Counted from the stretch's first letter, positions 51,039 to 60,998 are shown. The stretch: 64,000 nucleotides of DNA from Leifsonia sp. Leaf336 (GCF_001423695.1 NZ_LMOZ01000001.1:1560443-1624442); one strand, 5' to 3'. The notes: generated by a model not told the origin, from the sequence alone. Numbers and translations: made by a program.

Positions 51039-51085
51039 TGGGCGCTTCCGGAGCGTCCGTTCAGCGGGGACCTAGGTGGATGCGG

Positions 51086-51091
51086 CAGACT
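51086..51091 (+). promoter_or_regulatory. -10 box, probably leaderless, FKBP lipoprotein gene
   Basis: CAGACT ends 8 nt before the GTG at 51100. Confidence 0.35.
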
Positions 51092-51099
51092 GGCTCCTC

Positions 51100-52077
51100 G
51101 TGCGCAGATCCCTCTCCGTCCTCACAGCAGCCCTCGTCGTCGCCGGCCTCGCCGCCTGCAGTTCGTCGTCGCCCGCTCCGTCCGCATCCAGCACCGCGAA
51201 GGCCGCGAGCTGCCAGAACGTCAAGTCGGGCAGCGTCTCCGACTCGATCAAGGTCTCCGGTGCGTTCCACCAGACCCCGACCGTGACCTTCACGACTCCG
51301 CTCAAGGCGACCGACATCCAGCGTACGGTCGTCACGAAGGGCAGTGGCAAGAAGGTGGCGGCGGGCGAGACCGTCGGCCTCGGCCTCGCCGCGTACGACG
51401 GTACGACCGGCAAGGAGCTCGCGGCGCCGGAGGGATTCGGCGACCAGGCCGCCGTCGATGCGCCTGTCGACGACACCAAGTGGCTTCCCGGCTTCGTCCG
51501 CGGAGTGGAGTGCCTGCCGGTCGGATCGCGCGTGGTGGTCACCTCGACCGCGGAGCAGGCATTCGGTCAGGCGTACTCGCAGCTGGGGCTGAAGCAGACC
51601 GCCCCTGTCGTGCTGCTGGCCGACATCGTGAACATCCCGCCGAAGCTCCCCACCAAGGCGAACGGCACTCCCGTCGCACCCACGGCCGGGTTCCCGACGG
51701 TCAAGCTGAGCAAGACCGGCGAGCCCACGATCACCATCCCGAAGGCGGACCCGCCGACGGAGACGCGGATCGCGCAGCTCAAGAAGGGATCGGGCGAGAC
51801 CGTCCTCCCCGGCGACACCGTCACGGTCCAGTACAAGGGCGTCCTCTGGCGCAACGGCCAGGTGTTCGACTCGAGCTGGAGCCGCGGTCAGACCGCTTCG
51901 TTCAAGACCACCGAGGTCGTCAAGGGCTTCGGCAAGGCCCTCGAAGGTCAGACGGTCGGCTCGCAGGTGATCGCGATCGTGCCTCCGGCCGACGGTTACG
52001 GCTCCGCGGGCAACGCCGCGATCAAGGGCACAGACACGATGGTCTTCGTGGTCGACATCCTCGGAACCACCCGCTGA
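51100..52077 (+). CDS. FKBP-type peptidyl-prolyl isomerase lipoprotein with a degenerate first FKBP domain
   Basis: 325 residues from the GTG at 51100 (a GTG at 51076 is an alternative). The signal [19 protein letters not shown] is a lipoprotein signal with Cys20. The C-terminal FKBP domain (about 235-322) has [30 protein letters not shown] and the loop Tyr in PADGYGS. The region about 50-180 looks like a second FKBP fold ([35 protein letters not shown]) that has lost the catalytic aromatic residues. It acts on exported proteins at the outer membrane face. Stop overlaps the dxr ATG by one base. Confidence 0.88.
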   Translation: MRRSLSVLTAALVVAGLAACSSSSPAPSASSTAKAASCQNVKSGSVSDSIKVSGAFHQTPTVTFTTPLKATDIQRTVVTKGSGKKVAAGETVGLGLAAYDGTTGKELAAPEGFGDQAAVDAPVDDTKWLPGFVRGVECLPVGSRVVVTSTAEQAFGQAYSQLGLKQTAPVVLLADIVNIPPKLPTKANGTPVAPTAGFPTVKLSKTGEPTITIPKADPPTETRIAQLKKGSGETVLPGDTVTVQYKGVLWRNGQVFDSSWSRGQTASFKTTEVVKGFGKALEGQTVGSQVIAIVPPADGYGSAGNAAIKGTDTMVFVVDILGTTR

Positions 52078-53165
52078 TGAGCGCCCGCCGCGTCGTCATC
52101 CTCGGGTCGACCGGTTCGATCGGCACGCAGGCGCTCGACGTCGTGGCGGCCAACCCGGGCCGGTTCGAGGTGGTCGGTCTGACCGCGGGGCGCAACGCCG
52201 ACCTCCTCGCCGAGCAGGCGGAGCGGTTCGGGGTGCGCGACACGGCGCTCGGAGCCGAGGACTCGATGCGGCTGATCCGCTCGGTGGAGGCCGATGTGGT
52301 GCTCAACGGCATCACCGGCTCGGTCGGTCTCGGCCCGACCCTGGCGGCGCTGGAGACAGGCGCCATGCTCGCCCTGGCCAACAAGGAGTCGCTGATCGTC
52401 GGGGGAGCGCTGGTCAAGCGGGCCGCGGCCCCTGGCCAGCTGGTCCCGGTCGATTCGGAGCACTCGGCGCTCGCCCAGGCGCTCCGCGCCGGCGCGGCGA
52501 CGGAGGTCCGCCGACTCGTCCTCACCGCCTCGGGCGGTCCGTTCCGTGGCCGGTCGCGCGAGTCGCTGCGCGACGTGACCCCGGCGGAGGCCCTGGCGCA
52601 CCCCACCTGGGACATGGGACTGGTGGTGACGACTAACTCGTCGACGCTCGTCAACAAGGGCCTGGAGGTCATCGAGGCGCACCTGCTGTTCGACGTGCCC
52701 TACGACCGCATCGACGTCACCGTCCACCCGCAGTCGGTCATCCACTCGATGGTGGAGTTCGTCGACGGATCGACGATCGCGCAGGCGTCGCCTCCCGACA
52801 TGCGCCTGCCGATCTCGCTCGGCCTCGGCTGGCCCGACCGCGTGCCCGGTGTCGGTGAGCCGCTCGACTGGACGCGCGCGCACACCTGGACCTTCGAGCC
52901 GCTCGACGACGAGGCGTTCCCCGCTGTGGCGCTCGCCAAGCGCGTCGGCGCGGCAGGGTCGACGTACCCGGCTGTGTTCAACGCAGCGAACGAGCAGGCG
53001 GTGGCGTCGTTCCATGCCGGCGCCATCGGGTACCTCGACATCGTCGACACGGTCGAGCGCGTAGTCGACGCGCATGAGCCGGAGGCCGAGCTCAGCCTCG
53101 AGTCGCTGGCGGAGGCCGAGCGCTGGGCGCGTGCGACGGCGGACGCGCTGATCGCCGGTCACTGA
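52077..53165 (+). CDS. dxr: 1-deoxy-D-xylulose 5-phosphate reductoisomerase
   Basis: 362 residues. NADPH-binding [14 protein letters not shown] at the N-terminus; metal- and substrate-binding [26 protein letters not shown] and [20 protein letters not shown]. It catalyses the second step of the MEP isoprenoid pathway. ispG, a later step, is 1.4 kb downstream, with the site-2 protease between, an order widespread in actinobacteria. The ATG overlaps the FKBP stop (TGATG), so the two are coupled. About 360 residues is slightly shorter than E. coli Dxr (398), with all active-site blocks present. Confidence 0.95.
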   Translation: MSARRVVILGSTGSIGTQALDVVAANPGRFEVVGLTAGRNADLLAEQAERFGVRDTALGAEDSMRLIRSVEADVVLNGITGSVGLGPTLAALETGAMLALANKESLIVGGALVKRAAAPGQLVPVDSEHSALAQALRAGAATEVRRLVLTASGGPFRGRSRESLRDVTPAEALAHPTWDMGLVVTTNSSTLVNKGLEVIEAHLLFDVPYDRIDVTVHPQSVIHSMVEFVDGSTIAQASPPDMRLPISLGLGWPDRVPGVGEPLDWTRAHTWTFEPLDDEAFPAVALAKRVGAAGSTYPAVFNAANEQAVASFHAGAIGYLDIVDTVERVVDAHEPEAELSLESLAEAERWARATADALIAGH

Positions 53166-53207
53166 GTGCGCATAGCAAGCGTCCGGCTCGCTCCAAGAGA
53201 TCGCGAC

Positions 53208-53213
53208 TAACCT
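53208..53213 (+). promoter_or_regulatory. -10 box, leaderless, site-2 protease gene
   Basis: TAACCT ends 6 nt before the GTG at 53220, favouring that start over the GTG at 53214. Confidence 0.5.
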
Positions 53214-53219
53214 GTGCAG

Positions 53220-54551
53220 GTGGATTCCGTGCTGCTGTTCATCCTCGGCGTCGTCATCATCCTGATCGGCGTCGCGCTCTCGATCGCGTTGCACGAGATC
53301 GGGCACCTGGTGCCCGCGAAGCTGTTCGGCGTCAAGGTCACTCAGTACATGATCGGGTTCGGCCGCACGCTGTTCTCGGTCAAGCGGGGTGAGACCGAGT
53401 ATGGAATCAAGGCGATCCCGCTCGGCGGCTACATCTCCATGATCGGGATGTTCCCTCCCGGCAAGGAGGGCGGCGCCGGCCGCAACGCGACGACCGGCTT
53501 CATGCAGGCCATGGTGCAGGACGCCCGCACGGCGAGCGCCGAGACCGTGATGGTCGGCGAGGAGGACCGCACCTTCTACCGGCTGGCGGTCTGGAAGCGG
53601 GTCATCATCATGTTCGGCGGTCCGTTCATGAACCTGGTGATCGCGACAGTGCTCTTCGGCGTGATCCTGATGGGGTTCGGCACGCCGCAGAACTCGACGA
53701 CCATCGGCACGGTGAGTCAGTGCATGCTGCCCGCGACGAGCAGCTCGCAGACCTGCGGGTCGAACGCTCCGGAGGGGCCGGCCGCGGCAGCGGGCCTGAA
53801 GCCCGGCGACACCATCGTCAGCATCGGCGGAAAGACCATCACCTCGTGGGCGCAGTCCACGGCGATCATCCGCGAGTCCGCGGATCGACCGCTCACCGTC
53901 GTGCTCCGCCGCGACGGGCAGGAGCGCACGGTCGTCCTCACGCCGAAGACGAACACCGTGGCCAAGACCGACGCCGGCGGCCAGGTCGTCAAGAGCGCGG
54001 ACGGTAGCACGGAGACGCTCACGGTCGGCTTCGTCGGCATCGGCCCGGTGCAGCAGCTCGTGCCCCAGCCGATCACCTCGGTGCTGCCCGCCGTCGGCGC
54101 GCAGACCGGCGCGGTCGTCGGGGTGATCGTCCACCTCCCGCAGCGCATGGTCGAGGTCTGGAACGCGGCGTTCGGCTCCGGCCAGCGCGACCCGAACGGG
54201 CCGATCAGCCTCGTCGGGATCGGGCGCGCGGCGGGAGAGCTGACCGCTCTCGACGGCGTGCCGGTGATCGACAAGGTCTACACGATGCTGGGCATCCTGG
54301 CGTCACTCAACGTCGCGCTCTTCGTCTTCAACCTGATCCCGCTGCTGCCGCTCGACGGCGGGCACATCGCGGGGGCGCTCTGGGAGGGCTTCCGGCGGAC
54401 CATGGCCAAGCTGTTCAAGCGGCGCGATCCGGGCCCCGTCGACATGGCCAAGCTGATGCCGCTGACGATGGCCGTGGTGGTGGTCCTCGGCGGGATGAGC
54501 GTGCTGCTCATGTACGCAGACATCGTGAAGCCGATCAACCTCTTCGGCTGA
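53220..54551 (+). CDS. rseP: Site-2 intramembrane metalloprotease (RseP/Rip1 family)
   Basis: 443 residues. The first span carries the zinc motif SIALHEIGHLVPAK (HExxH); the third ligand is in the C-terminal FNLIPLLPLDGGHIAGAL (LDG). A PDZ domain lies between (about 180-270: GLKPGDTIVSIGGKTI). Four spans in total. Such proteases release membrane-held anti-sigma factors or clear signal peptides; in Mycobacterium Rip1 has several anti-sigma targets. The usual position between dxr and ispG is kept. Start chosen by the -10 box 6 nt upstream. Confidence 0.93.
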   Translation: MDSVLLFILGVVIILIGVALSIALHEIGHLVPAKLFGVKVTQYMIGFGRTLFSVKRGETEYGIKAIPLGGYISMIGMFPPGKEGGAGRNATTGFMQAMVQDARTASAETVMVGEEDRTFYRLAVWKRVIIMFGGPFMNLVIATVLFGVILMGFGTPQNSTTIGTVSQCMLPATSSSQTCGSNAPEGPAAAAGLKPGDTIVSIGGKTITSWAQSTAIIRESADRPLTVVLRRDGQERTVVLTPKTNTVAKTDAGGQVVKSADGSTETLTVGFVGIGPVQQLVPQPITSVLPAVGAQTGAVVGVIVHLPQRMVEVWNAAFGSGQRDPNGPISLVGIGRAAGELTALDGVPVIDKVYTMLGILASLNVALFVFNLIPLLPLDGGHIAGALWEGFRRTMAKLFKRRDPGPVDMAKLMPLTMAVVVVLGGMSVLLMYADIVKPINLFG

Positions 54552-54594
54552 GCCGGCTCCCGAGTCACGCCCAGCCACCTCCCACCCGCACGCG

Positions 54595-54600
54595 TAGGAT
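54595..54600 (+). promoter_or_regulatory. -10 box, leaderless, ispG
   Basis: TAGGAT ends 6 nt before the GTG at 54607. Confidence 0.55.
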
Positions 54601-54606
54601 TGTCGG

Positions 54607-55764
54607 GTGGCAGCAATCAATTTGGGGATGCCCAAGGTCCCCGAGACCCTCGCACCCCGTCGCAAGTCCCGTCAGATCCGCGTCGGAAAGGTCCTGGTCG
54701 GCGGTGACGCCCCCGTCAGCGTGCAGTCGATGACCACGACGCCGACGACGAACATCAACGCGACCCTCCAGCAGATCGCCGAGCTCACGGCCTCCGGGTG
54801 CGACATCGTCCGTGTGGCCGTCCCGAGCCGGGACGACGCGGAGGCGCTGCCGATCATCGCCAGGAAGAGCCAGATCCCGGTGATCGCCGACATCCACTTC
54901 CAGCCCAACTACGTCTACGCGGCGATCGACGCCGGGTGCGCGGCCGTGCGCGTGAACCCCGGCAATATCCGCAAGTTCGACGACCAGGTGGGCAAGATCG
55001 CGGCCTATGCCAAGGCGGCCGGCGTGTCCCTGCGCATCGGCGTCAACGCCGGTTCGCTTGAGCCCAGTCTGTTGCAGAAGTACGGCAAGCCGACGGCCGA
55101 GGCGCTCGTCGAGAGCGCGGTCTGGGAGGCCGGCCTCTTCGAGGAGCACGACTTCCACGACTTCAAGATCTCGGTCAAGCACAACGACCCGATCGTCATG
55201 GTCAAGGCCTACCGCCAGCTCGCCGAACGCGGCGACTGGCCCCTCCACCTCGGCGTCACCGAGGCCGGCCCCGCCTTCCAGGGCACGATCAAGTCAGCGA
55301 CGGCGTTCGGCATCCTGCTCGCCGAGGGCATCGGCGACACGATCCGCGTCTCGCTGTCGGCCCCGCCGGCCGAAGAGGTCAAGGTGGGCCTCCAGATCCT
55401 CCAGTCGCTCAACCTCCGCGAGCGCAAGCTCGAGATCGTGTCGTGCCCGAGCTGCGGGCGCGCCCAGGTCGACGTCTACACCCTCGCCGACAGCGTGACC
55501 GAGGGCCTGCAGGGCATGAGCGTGCCGCTGCGCGTCGCGGTGATGGGCTGCGTCGTCAACGGCCCCGGGGAGGCCCGCGAGGCCGACCTCGGAGTCGCCA
55601 GCGGCAACGGCAAGGGCCAGATCTTCGTCAAGGGCGAGGTCATCAAGACCGTGCCGGAGGCCGAGATCGTGGAGACGCTCATCGCGGAGGCCAATCGCAT
55701 CGCCGCCGAGATGGAGGCCGCCCAGGTCGCCTCGGGCGAGCCCGTCGTCACCGTCGGCCACTAG
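54607..55764 (+). CDS. ispG: 4-hydroxy-3-methylbut-2-en-1-yl diphosphate synthase
   Basis: 385 residues. TIM-barrel half: [20 protein letters not shown] (in part), [17 protein letters not shown] and [13 protein letters not shown]. The [4Fe-4S] ligands are Cys residues in [11 protein letters not shown] and [10 protein letters not shown], with the Glu of the last motif also a ligand. It converts MEcPP to HMBPP in the MEP pathway. Leaderless promoter and GTG start; a hairpin follows the stop codon. Confidence 0.96.
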   Translation: MAAINLGMPKVPETLAPRRKSRQIRVGKVLVGGDAPVSVQSMTTTPTTNINATLQQIAELTASGCDIVRVAVPSRDDAEALPIIARKSQIPVIADIHFQPNYVYAAIDAGCAAVRVNPGNIRKFDDQVGKIAAYAKAAGVSLRIGVNAGSLEPSLLQKYGKPTAEALVESAVWEAGLFEEHDFHDFKISVKHNDPIVMVKAYRQLAERGDWPLHLGVTEAGPAFQGTIKSATAFGILLAEGIGDTIRVSLSAPPAEEVKVGLQILQSLNLRERKLEIVSCPSCGRAQVDVYTLADSVTEGLQGMSVPLRVAVMGCVVNGPGEAREADLGVASGNGKGQIFVKGEVIKTVPEAEIVETLIAEANRIAAEMEAAQVASGEPVVTVGH

Positions 55765-55771
55765 ACCGCGT

Positions 55772-55789
55772 CGCCCGCGCGCGCGGGCG
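55772..55789 (+). terminator. Hairpin terminator after ispG
   Basis: CGCCCGC (55772-55778) and GCGGGCG (55783-55789) pair with a 4-nt loop, 8 bp past the ispG stop. Confidence 0.55.
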
Positions 55790-55815
55790 GGCCGAGCCCA
55801 CCTCCACCGCACCAC

Positions 55816-55821
55816 TAACAT
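55816..55821 (+). promoter_or_regulatory. -10 box, leaderless, proS
   Basis: TAACAT ends 6 nt before the GTG at 55828. Confidence 0.55.
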
Positions 55822-55827
55822 GGAACG

Positions 55828-57594
55828 GTGCCTACTCGCCTGACGAACTACTTCCTCCGCACCCTCCGTGAAGACCCCTCCGACGCGGAGGTGACCAGCC
55901 ACAAGCTCCTCGTGCGCGCCGGCTACATCCGCCGCCAGGCGCCGGGCATCTTCGCGTGGTTGCCGCTGGGGTTGCGGGTCAAGGGCAAGATCGAGCAGAT
56001 CATCCGCGAGGAGATGACGGCCGCCGGCGCGCACGAGGTGCACTTCCCGGCGCTGCTCCCGCGCGAGCCCTACGAGGCCACCGGACGCTGGGAGGAGTAC
56101 GGCGACGGCATCTTCCGCCTCAAGGACCGCAAGGGCGCCGACTACCTGCTCGCGCCCACGCACGAGGAGGTCTTCACGCTGCTGGTGAAGGACCTCTACT
56201 CGTCGTACAAAGACCTGCCGCTGGCGATCTACCAGATCCAGGACAAGTACCGCGACGAGGCGCGTCCGCGGGCCGGTCTGCTGCGCGGACGCGAGTTCAC
56301 GATGAAGGACGCCTACTCGTTCGATTACACCGACGAGGGCCTCGACACCAGCTACATGGCGCAGCGAGACGCGTACGAGCGCATCTTCACGCGTCTCGGG
56401 CTGGACTACGTGATCGTGCAGGCCGACGCCGGTGCGATGGGCGGCTCGCGCAGCGAGGAGTTCCTGCACCCCACGCCCGTCGGCGAGGACACCTTCGTGC
56501 GGTCGGCCGGGGGCTACGCCGCCAACGTGGAGGCCTTCACCACGACGCCGCCCGCCGCGCGCAGCTTCGAGCGCCTCACGCCGCAGGAGGTGCTGGACAC
56601 TCCCGACACCCCAACGATCCAGACGCTCGTGGATGTCGCGAACGAGAAGCACCCGCGTCCGGACGGCCGCGCCTGGACGGCCGCCGACACGCTGAAGAAC
56701 GTCGTCGTTGCCCTGACGCACCTCGACGGCACGCGCGAGCTCGTCGTCGTCGGCCTCCCCGGTGACCGCGAAGTCGACCTCAAGCGCGCGGAGGTCGCGT
56801 TCGCTCCCGCCGACATCGACGCGGCGAACGAGGACGACTTCCGCAAGCACCCCGGACTGGTCAGGGGCTACATCGGCCCCTGGTCGGCGGAGGGCCCTGT
56901 GCTTGGCGAGGAGGCCTCCACCGGTATCCGTTACGTGGTCGACCCGCGCGTCGTCGAGGGCTCCGGCTGGATCACCGGCGCGAACGTCGAGGGCAAGCAC
57001 GTCTTCGGCCTGGTCGCCGGTCGCGATTTCGGCTGGGACGGCGTCGTGGAGGTCGCGGAGGTCAAGCCCGGCGACCCCGCGCCCGACGGCTCCGGCCCCG
57101 TCGAGCTCGCCCGCGGCATGGAGATCGGGCACGTCTTCCAGCTGGGTCGCAAGTACGCCGACGCCCTCGGTCTGAAGGTGCTCGACGAGAACGGCAAGCT
57201 CGTCACGGTGACCATGGGCTCCTACGGCATCGGCGTCACGCGCATCCTGGCGATCATCGCCGAAGAGAACAACGACGACAAGGGCCTCGTGTGGCCGGCG
57301 TCGGTGTCCCCGTTCGACGTGCACGTCGTGGCCGCCGGCCGTGACGCCGTGGCGTTCGAGGTGGCCGAGCAGGCGACCGCCGAGCTGGAGGCCGCGGGGC
57401 TCGACGTGCTGCTGGACGACCGGCCCAAGGTGTCGCCCGGCGTCAAGTTCGGCGACGCGGAACTCATCGGAATCCCGCGTGTGCTGGTGGCCGGCCGCGG
57501 GGCCGCCGACGGCGAGGTCGAGCTGTGGGATCGCCGCACCGGCGAGCGCGCGACGCTCCCGCTGGCCGAGGCGGTCGCCGCGCTGACCGCCTGA
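55828..57594 (+). CDS. proS: Prolyl-tRNA synthetase (bacterial type with insertion domain)
   Basis: 588 residues. Class II motif 1 lies in [21 protein letters not shown] (in part), motif 2 in [22 protein letters not shown] and motif 3 near [17 protein letters not shown]. Between motifs 2 and 3 there is the INS editing-domain insertion (about residues 220-400, starting [19 protein letters not shown]), which removes mischarged alanine. The C-terminal anticodon-binding domain is about 480-588. It charges tRNA-Pro. Transcribed from its own leaderless promoter downstream of the MEP genes. Confidence 0.97.
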   Translation: MPTRLTNYFLRTLREDPSDAEVTSHKLLVRAGYIRRQAPGIFAWLPLGLRVKGKIEQIIREEMTAAGAHEVHFPALLPREPYEATGRWEEYGDGIFRLKDRKGADYLLAPTHEEVFTLLVKDLYSSYKDLPLAIYQIQDKYRDEARPRAGLLRGREFTMKDAYSFDYTDEGLDTSYMAQRDAYERIFTRLGLDYVIVQADAGAMGGSRSEEFLHPTPVGEDTFVRSAGGYAANVEAFTTTPPAARSFERLTPQEVLDTPDTPTIQTLVDVANEKHPRPDGRAWTAADTLKNVVVALTHLDGTRELVVVGLPGDREVDLKRAEVAFAPADIDAANEDDFRKHPGLVRGYIGPWSAEGPVLGEEASTGIRYVVDPRVVEGSGWITGANVEGKHVFGLVAGRDFGWDGVVEVAEVKPGDPAPDGSGPVELARGMEIGHVFQLGRKYADALGLKVLDENGKLVTVTMGSYGIGVTRILAIIAEENNDDKGLVWPASVSPFDVHVVAAGRDAVAFEVAEQATAELEAAGLDVLLDDRPKVSPGVKFGDAELIGIPRVLVAGRGAADGEVELWDRRTGERATLPLAEAVAALTA

Positions 57595-57648
57595 CCCGAA
57601 CGCGCACGTGCGCATCCGACGCCGCTTGACCAATGCCGAACGCGGGGC

Positions 57649-58722
57649 TCAGGCGGCGTCGTCGTCTCCGGTGATCTCCGCGTGGATGCGGCGCAGATCC
57701 TCCATCAGCGAGCCGATGAGCACCCAGTGCCGCGGATTCGGGGTCGTGATGACGAGGGGCGCCGTCAGAACGGGGATGCCCGCCGTCTCGGTCGCAGGCT
57801 CCACCGGCGGGGCGTCAGGGTCGCGCGAGAGCAGCCGCAGATCGTGGGCGGAGCGCTCCAGCTCGTCGGCGATCGCGGCGATGGTCGGTTCGTCGGCGAG
57901 GCTGTCGTCGTAGTGGTCGTGGAACGCGCGGGTCATGCCGAGCGAGCGGGTGATCAGCGGTCGCAGCCGGGCGAACAGCTGCTTGTCGTGGTCGAGCACG
58001 GCTCGATGGCGGGACTGCCGCGGGTTGAGCGTGAGGCTCTCGTCGGCGGCGGTGAGGGCCGCCTCGGCCTTCTTCTCCATCGGCCGCAGCAGGCGCGCCT
58101 CGATCAGGAGGGCGTCCCGTTCGCCGGGAGTCGGCCGGCTCGTGAGGGCGTGGGCGAGCCGGTCGAGCGTCGCGGCGATCTCCGTGCCGAGCGAGAGGAC
58201 GGCCGTGCGTGCCGGGCCGGTGAGCACCGGGGGGACGACGGCGATGTTGATGATCACGCCGACCGCGGCGCCGAGCACCGTCTCGACGATGCGGGCGAGC
58301 GGGTACTCCAAGTTCGCCGCGCCCAGCGAGAGCACGAGCATGACGCTGATCGGGACCTGGTTCGCCGTGCCAGGGGTGAGCTTGAGCGCCCAGGACAGGA
58401 AGAGGGAGGCGACCAGGGTGAGCAGGACGATCCAGGTGTTGCTGCCGAACGCCAGACCGACCACGTACGCGATCACCACGCCGAAGATCACGCCGATCGA
58501 GCGTTCGATTGCGCGTCCGACGGACTGGTTGACGCTCGGCTGCACGACGAGGAGGGAGGCGATCGCCGCGAATACCGGGAGCTCTCCGGGGAACAACAGG
58601 GTCGCGATACCCCACGAGATGATCATCGCGGCCGCGGTCTTGGCGACCTGGAGGAAGGGGATCCTCGAGGAAGCCCGGATGTTCGCGGGCAGCTGGATCT
58701 TGACCGGGAACTTCGGAGCCAC
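57649..58722 (-). CDS. FUSC/aromatic acid exporter-type membrane protein
   Basis: 357 residues. Six membrane spans in the first 170 residues, with the FUSC pattern VFAAIASLLVVQPSVNQSVG and RAIERSIGVIFGVVIAYVVG. The C-terminal half is cytoplasmic, helical and rich in Arg/Glu. Relatives export aromatic acids or are unassigned. GTG start with TACGCT 6 nt upstream (leaderless). Convergent with proS; the 54-bp gap holds a palindrome (GCGCACGTGCGC at 57602-57613) that may help terminate. Confidence 0.8.
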   Translation of the reverse strand: MAPKFPVKIQLPANIRASSRIPFLQVAKTAAAMIISWGIATLLFPGELPVFAAIASLLVVQPSVNQSVGRAIERSIGVIFGVVIAYVVGLAFGSNTWIVLLTLVASLFLSWALKLTPGTANQVPISVMLVLSLGAANLEYPLARIVETVLGAAVGVIINIAVVPPVLTGPARTAVLSLGTEIAATLDRLAHALTSRPTPGERDALLIEARLLRPMEKKAEAALTAADESLTLNPRQSRHRAVLDHDKQLFARLRPLITRSLGMTRAFHDHYDDSLADEPTIAAIADELERSAHDLRLLSRDPDAPPVEPATETAGIPVLTAPLVITTPNPRHWVLIGSLMEDLRRIHAEITGDDDAA

Positions 58723-58728
58723 GAGACC

Positions 58729-58734
58729 AGCGTA
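58729..58734 (-). promoter_or_regulatory. -10 box, leaderless, FUSC-type gene
   Basis: TACGCT on the minus strand ends 6 nt before the GTG at 58722. Confidence 0.5.
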
Positions 58735-58754
58735 GCCCGCCGTGCCCGTGCGGC

Positions 58755-59831
58755 TCAGATCGCGAAACGGCGGTAGGCCTCCGCAGCCCGCCCTGCCGCC
58801 TGCTCCTGCGTCGCGGTCAGCGGGACGAACGGCTGAAGATCGACCCGACCATCACCCCCGGGCCGGCGCCAGGTGCCGACGACTCGGCCGCGGGCGACGA
58901 TCGTGGGCTGGAAGATGCCGTTGCCCCCCGGCACGATCCGTTCGAAGTGCTCGTCGTCGAGCACCGCTCGGCGGTCTTGATAGCCCAGCAGGTACTCGTC
59001 GAACGCCGGGAGGAGGTGCACGGCCTCCCGTTCCTTGCGGGTCTGGGGCGTGGAGGCCGCCCGATCCGCGAGTTCCGCCGTCACGAGGTACGGGACGCCG
59101 TCGACCTCCAGCGTGGTGACGGCGTCGCCGAGCACCCCCAACGCGGTCTTCGCCCCGGCGACCGTGCCCTTCGTCCACCAGACGAAGTCCTTGATCGTGG
59201 CCGGTCCGTGTCCGCGCAGATAGCGCAGGAGGAACTCGCCCCACGCCTCGTCGGGCTCGAGGTGCCGCGACGAGGGCGCCCATTCGTCGAGCAGCACGAG
59301 AGCCTGCTGCGTCCGGAGCGTGGGCCCCCAGCAGATCACGCCGGTCTGGGCGAGGAAGTAGATGAGGTGGTACCCGCGCTGGCCGGTCGTCGAGATGCCC
59401 GCCTGTTCCCAGAGCTCCATGACCTCCGCTCGGCCGATGCTGCGACCGCCGGACAAGGCGTCGGTGACGAGGTCGCGGGCACGGACGAAGTCGGGGGACT
59501 CGAGCTCCAGTTGCCGATGACGGGCGGCGAGGCCCGCGACCATCCGAGCAGTGGTGACGCTGAGCATCCAGCGCAGGTCTTCCGGAGGGACGAAATGCAG
59601 CGTTCCGCGCATCGGCCAGGAGCGCACGATCGTGCCCGCGTCGAGGTCGGCGAGCACGTCGGCGCGTGTCGCGCGCGTCGTGCGCAGTGCGAGCGCCCAG
59701 CAGGCTGCGGCGAAGTCCTGGGCCTGCGTCGCGAGAAGGCGGCGCGCCACGTCGCCGGGGGTCTCGTCGCGCTCTCCGTCGATCGCGTGCGCGAGGCGGC
59801 GCATCCGGAGCAGGTCGGCGCGGGACGTCAT
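58755..59831 (-). CDS. Winged-helix DNA-binding protein, AlkZ-like (DNA glycosylase superfamily)
   Basis: 358 residues from the ATG at 59831, supported by CAGACT 6 nt upstream. The N-terminal block ARRLLATQAQDFAAACWALALR and the IVRSWPMRGTLHFVPPEDLRW segment are signatures of the winged helix DNA-binding domain family that contains AlkZ/YcaQ crosslink glycosylases. The C-terminus has LLPAFDEYLLGYQDR and IFQPTIVARGRVVGTWRR. AlkZ proteins unhook DNA adducts; the Gln of TQAQ corresponds to a catalytically important position, but the QxQ wing motif is not obvious, so activity is uncertain. Confidence 0.82.
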   Translation of the reverse strand: MTSRADLLRMRRLAHAIDGERDETPGDVARRLLATQAQDFAAACWALALRTTRATRADVLADLDAGTIVRSWPMRGTLHFVPPEDLRWMLSVTTARMVAGLAARHRQLELESPDFVRARDLVTDALSGGRSIGRAEVMELWEQAGISTTGQRGYHLIYFLAQTGVICWGPTLRTQQALVLLDEWAPSSRHLEPDEAWGEFLLRYLRGHGPATIKDFVWWTKGTVAGAKTALGVLGDAVTTLEVDGVPYLVTAELADRAASTPQTRKEREAVHLLPAFDEYLLGYQDRRAVLDDEHFERIVPGGNGIFQPTIVARGRVVGTWRRPGGDGRVDLQPFVPLTATQEQAAGRAAEAYRRFAI

Positions 59832-59837
59832 GAGCCC

Positions 59838-59843
59838 AGTCTG
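59838..59843 (-). promoter_or_regulatory. -10 box, leaderless, AlkZ-like gene
   Basis: CAGACT on the minus strand ends 6 nt before the ATG at 59831. Confidence 0.5.
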
Positions 59844-59886
59844 GTGCAGACGGCCGACAGCCGACGCGAAGGAGCGGCAGAGCCCG

Positions 59887-60954
59887 TCAGGGCAGGAGGT
59901 CGAGCTCGCGCAGCTGTTCGAGCAGGCCGGCGCCATCGGGAGCGTAGACCCACGGCGCCCCCGAGATCTCGCTGTGCTTCTCGGCCTTGGAGCGGCCGCC
60001 GGCGAGCACCGCCTCGCCGTTGGACAGCTGCCGGATGGCGACGGCGGCGACATTGCCCGGGTGGTCGGTCGTGAACTCGCCGTAGAGCGCTTCGTCGTGC
60101 TGTCCGTCGTCGCCGATCAGCAGCCAGCGCATGCCGGGGAACTCCTCGGCCAGACGGGCGAGGCTGGTCTGCTTGTGCTCCCGGCCGGAGCGGAAGATCC
60201 GATCGTGCGTCGGGCCCCAGTCGGTGAGCAGCAGCGGCCCGGCGGGGAAGAGATTGCGAGAGAGGAAGCGCGTGAGCGTGGGCGCGACGTTCCAGGCGCC
60301 GGTGGACAGGTAGATCACCGGCGCGCCGGGATGCGCCGCAGCCAGCCGTTCCAGGAGCACGGACATCCCCGGCGTGGGCACGCGCGCGTGCTCGTCCAGC
60401 ACGAACGTGTTCCAGGCGGCCAGGAATGGCCGGGGGAGTGCGGTGACCATGACCGTGTCGTCGACGTCGGAGATGATTCCGAAGGTGGCCTTGGGATCCA
60501 CGATGTAGACGGGCGCCTCGAAGACGCGCGCCGATGCCGGGACCGTCATCGTGACGGTGTGCCAACCCGGCGTGAGCTGCACCGGGATCACGGTGTCGAT
60601 GACGCCGCCCCGATCGGGCAGGACCTCGTGACGGTCGCCCTCCACCTCGATCACGACCGGCACGTCGGCGACGGGGACGCTGATGAACGACCGCCACCCG
60701 CGGATGGACTCTTCGCGCTTGCGGTGCTTGCGCTCCGCGCGGCTGCCCGGCCGCGGCTCCTTCGCCAGCACGACGCGGCCCAGGATGCGCACCCACGACG
60801 GACCGCCGTAGCCGGCGTACGGCACGACGGTCGGCAGGAATCCACGCTTGCGGGCCCGTCGGGCGCGGAACTCGTGGAAGGCGTCCTCGAGACGCGCTGC
60901 GCGGTGCATGATCGGCTCGACGTTCGCGCCGCGCTTGGCTGGGGTAGCGGTCAT
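59887..60954 (-). CDS. App1-family (DUF2183) HAD-type phosphatase
   Basis: 355 residues. The HAD-type catalytic motif IISDVDDTVMVTALP (two Asp) lies near residue 165, with later motifs VIYLSTGAWNVAPTL and LLIGDDGQHDEALYGEF supplying the Thr and acidic residues. Upstream (about 45-160) is a beta-rich domain with TPGWHTVTMTVP. The family is named after yeast App1, a phosphatidate phosphatase; bacterial substrates are untested. The N-terminal 40 residues are strongly basic. Upstream spacer of 206 bp to the divergent TetR gene contains a 16-bp palindrome. Confidence 0.85.
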   Translation of the reverse strand: MTATPAKRGANVEPIMHRAARLEDAFHEFRARRARKRGFLPTVVPYAGYGGPSWVRILGRVVLAKEPRPGSRAERKHRKREESIRGWRSFISVPVADVPVVIEVEGDRHEVLPDRGGVIDTVIPVQLTPGWHTVTMTVPASARVFEAPVYIVDPKATFGIISDVDDTVMVTALPRPFLAAWNTFVLDEHARVPTPGMSVLLERLAAAHPGAPVIYLSTGAWNVAPTLTRFLSRNLFPAGPLLLTDWGPTHDRIFRSGREHKQTSLARLAEEFPGMRWLLIGDDGQHDEALYGEFTTDHPGNVAAVAIRQLSNGEAVLAGGRSKAEKHSEISGAPWVYAPDGAGLLEQLRELDLLP

Positions 60955-60998
60955 AGAGGTTCCAGTTTCTCATGGAGTGAACGATCGCTCCGACGCAG

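Noticed and set aside
57602-57613. GCGCACGTGCGC palindrome as an operator
   Set aside because: It sits between convergent gene ends, has no loop or adjacent promoter, and such GC palindromes arise often by chance here.
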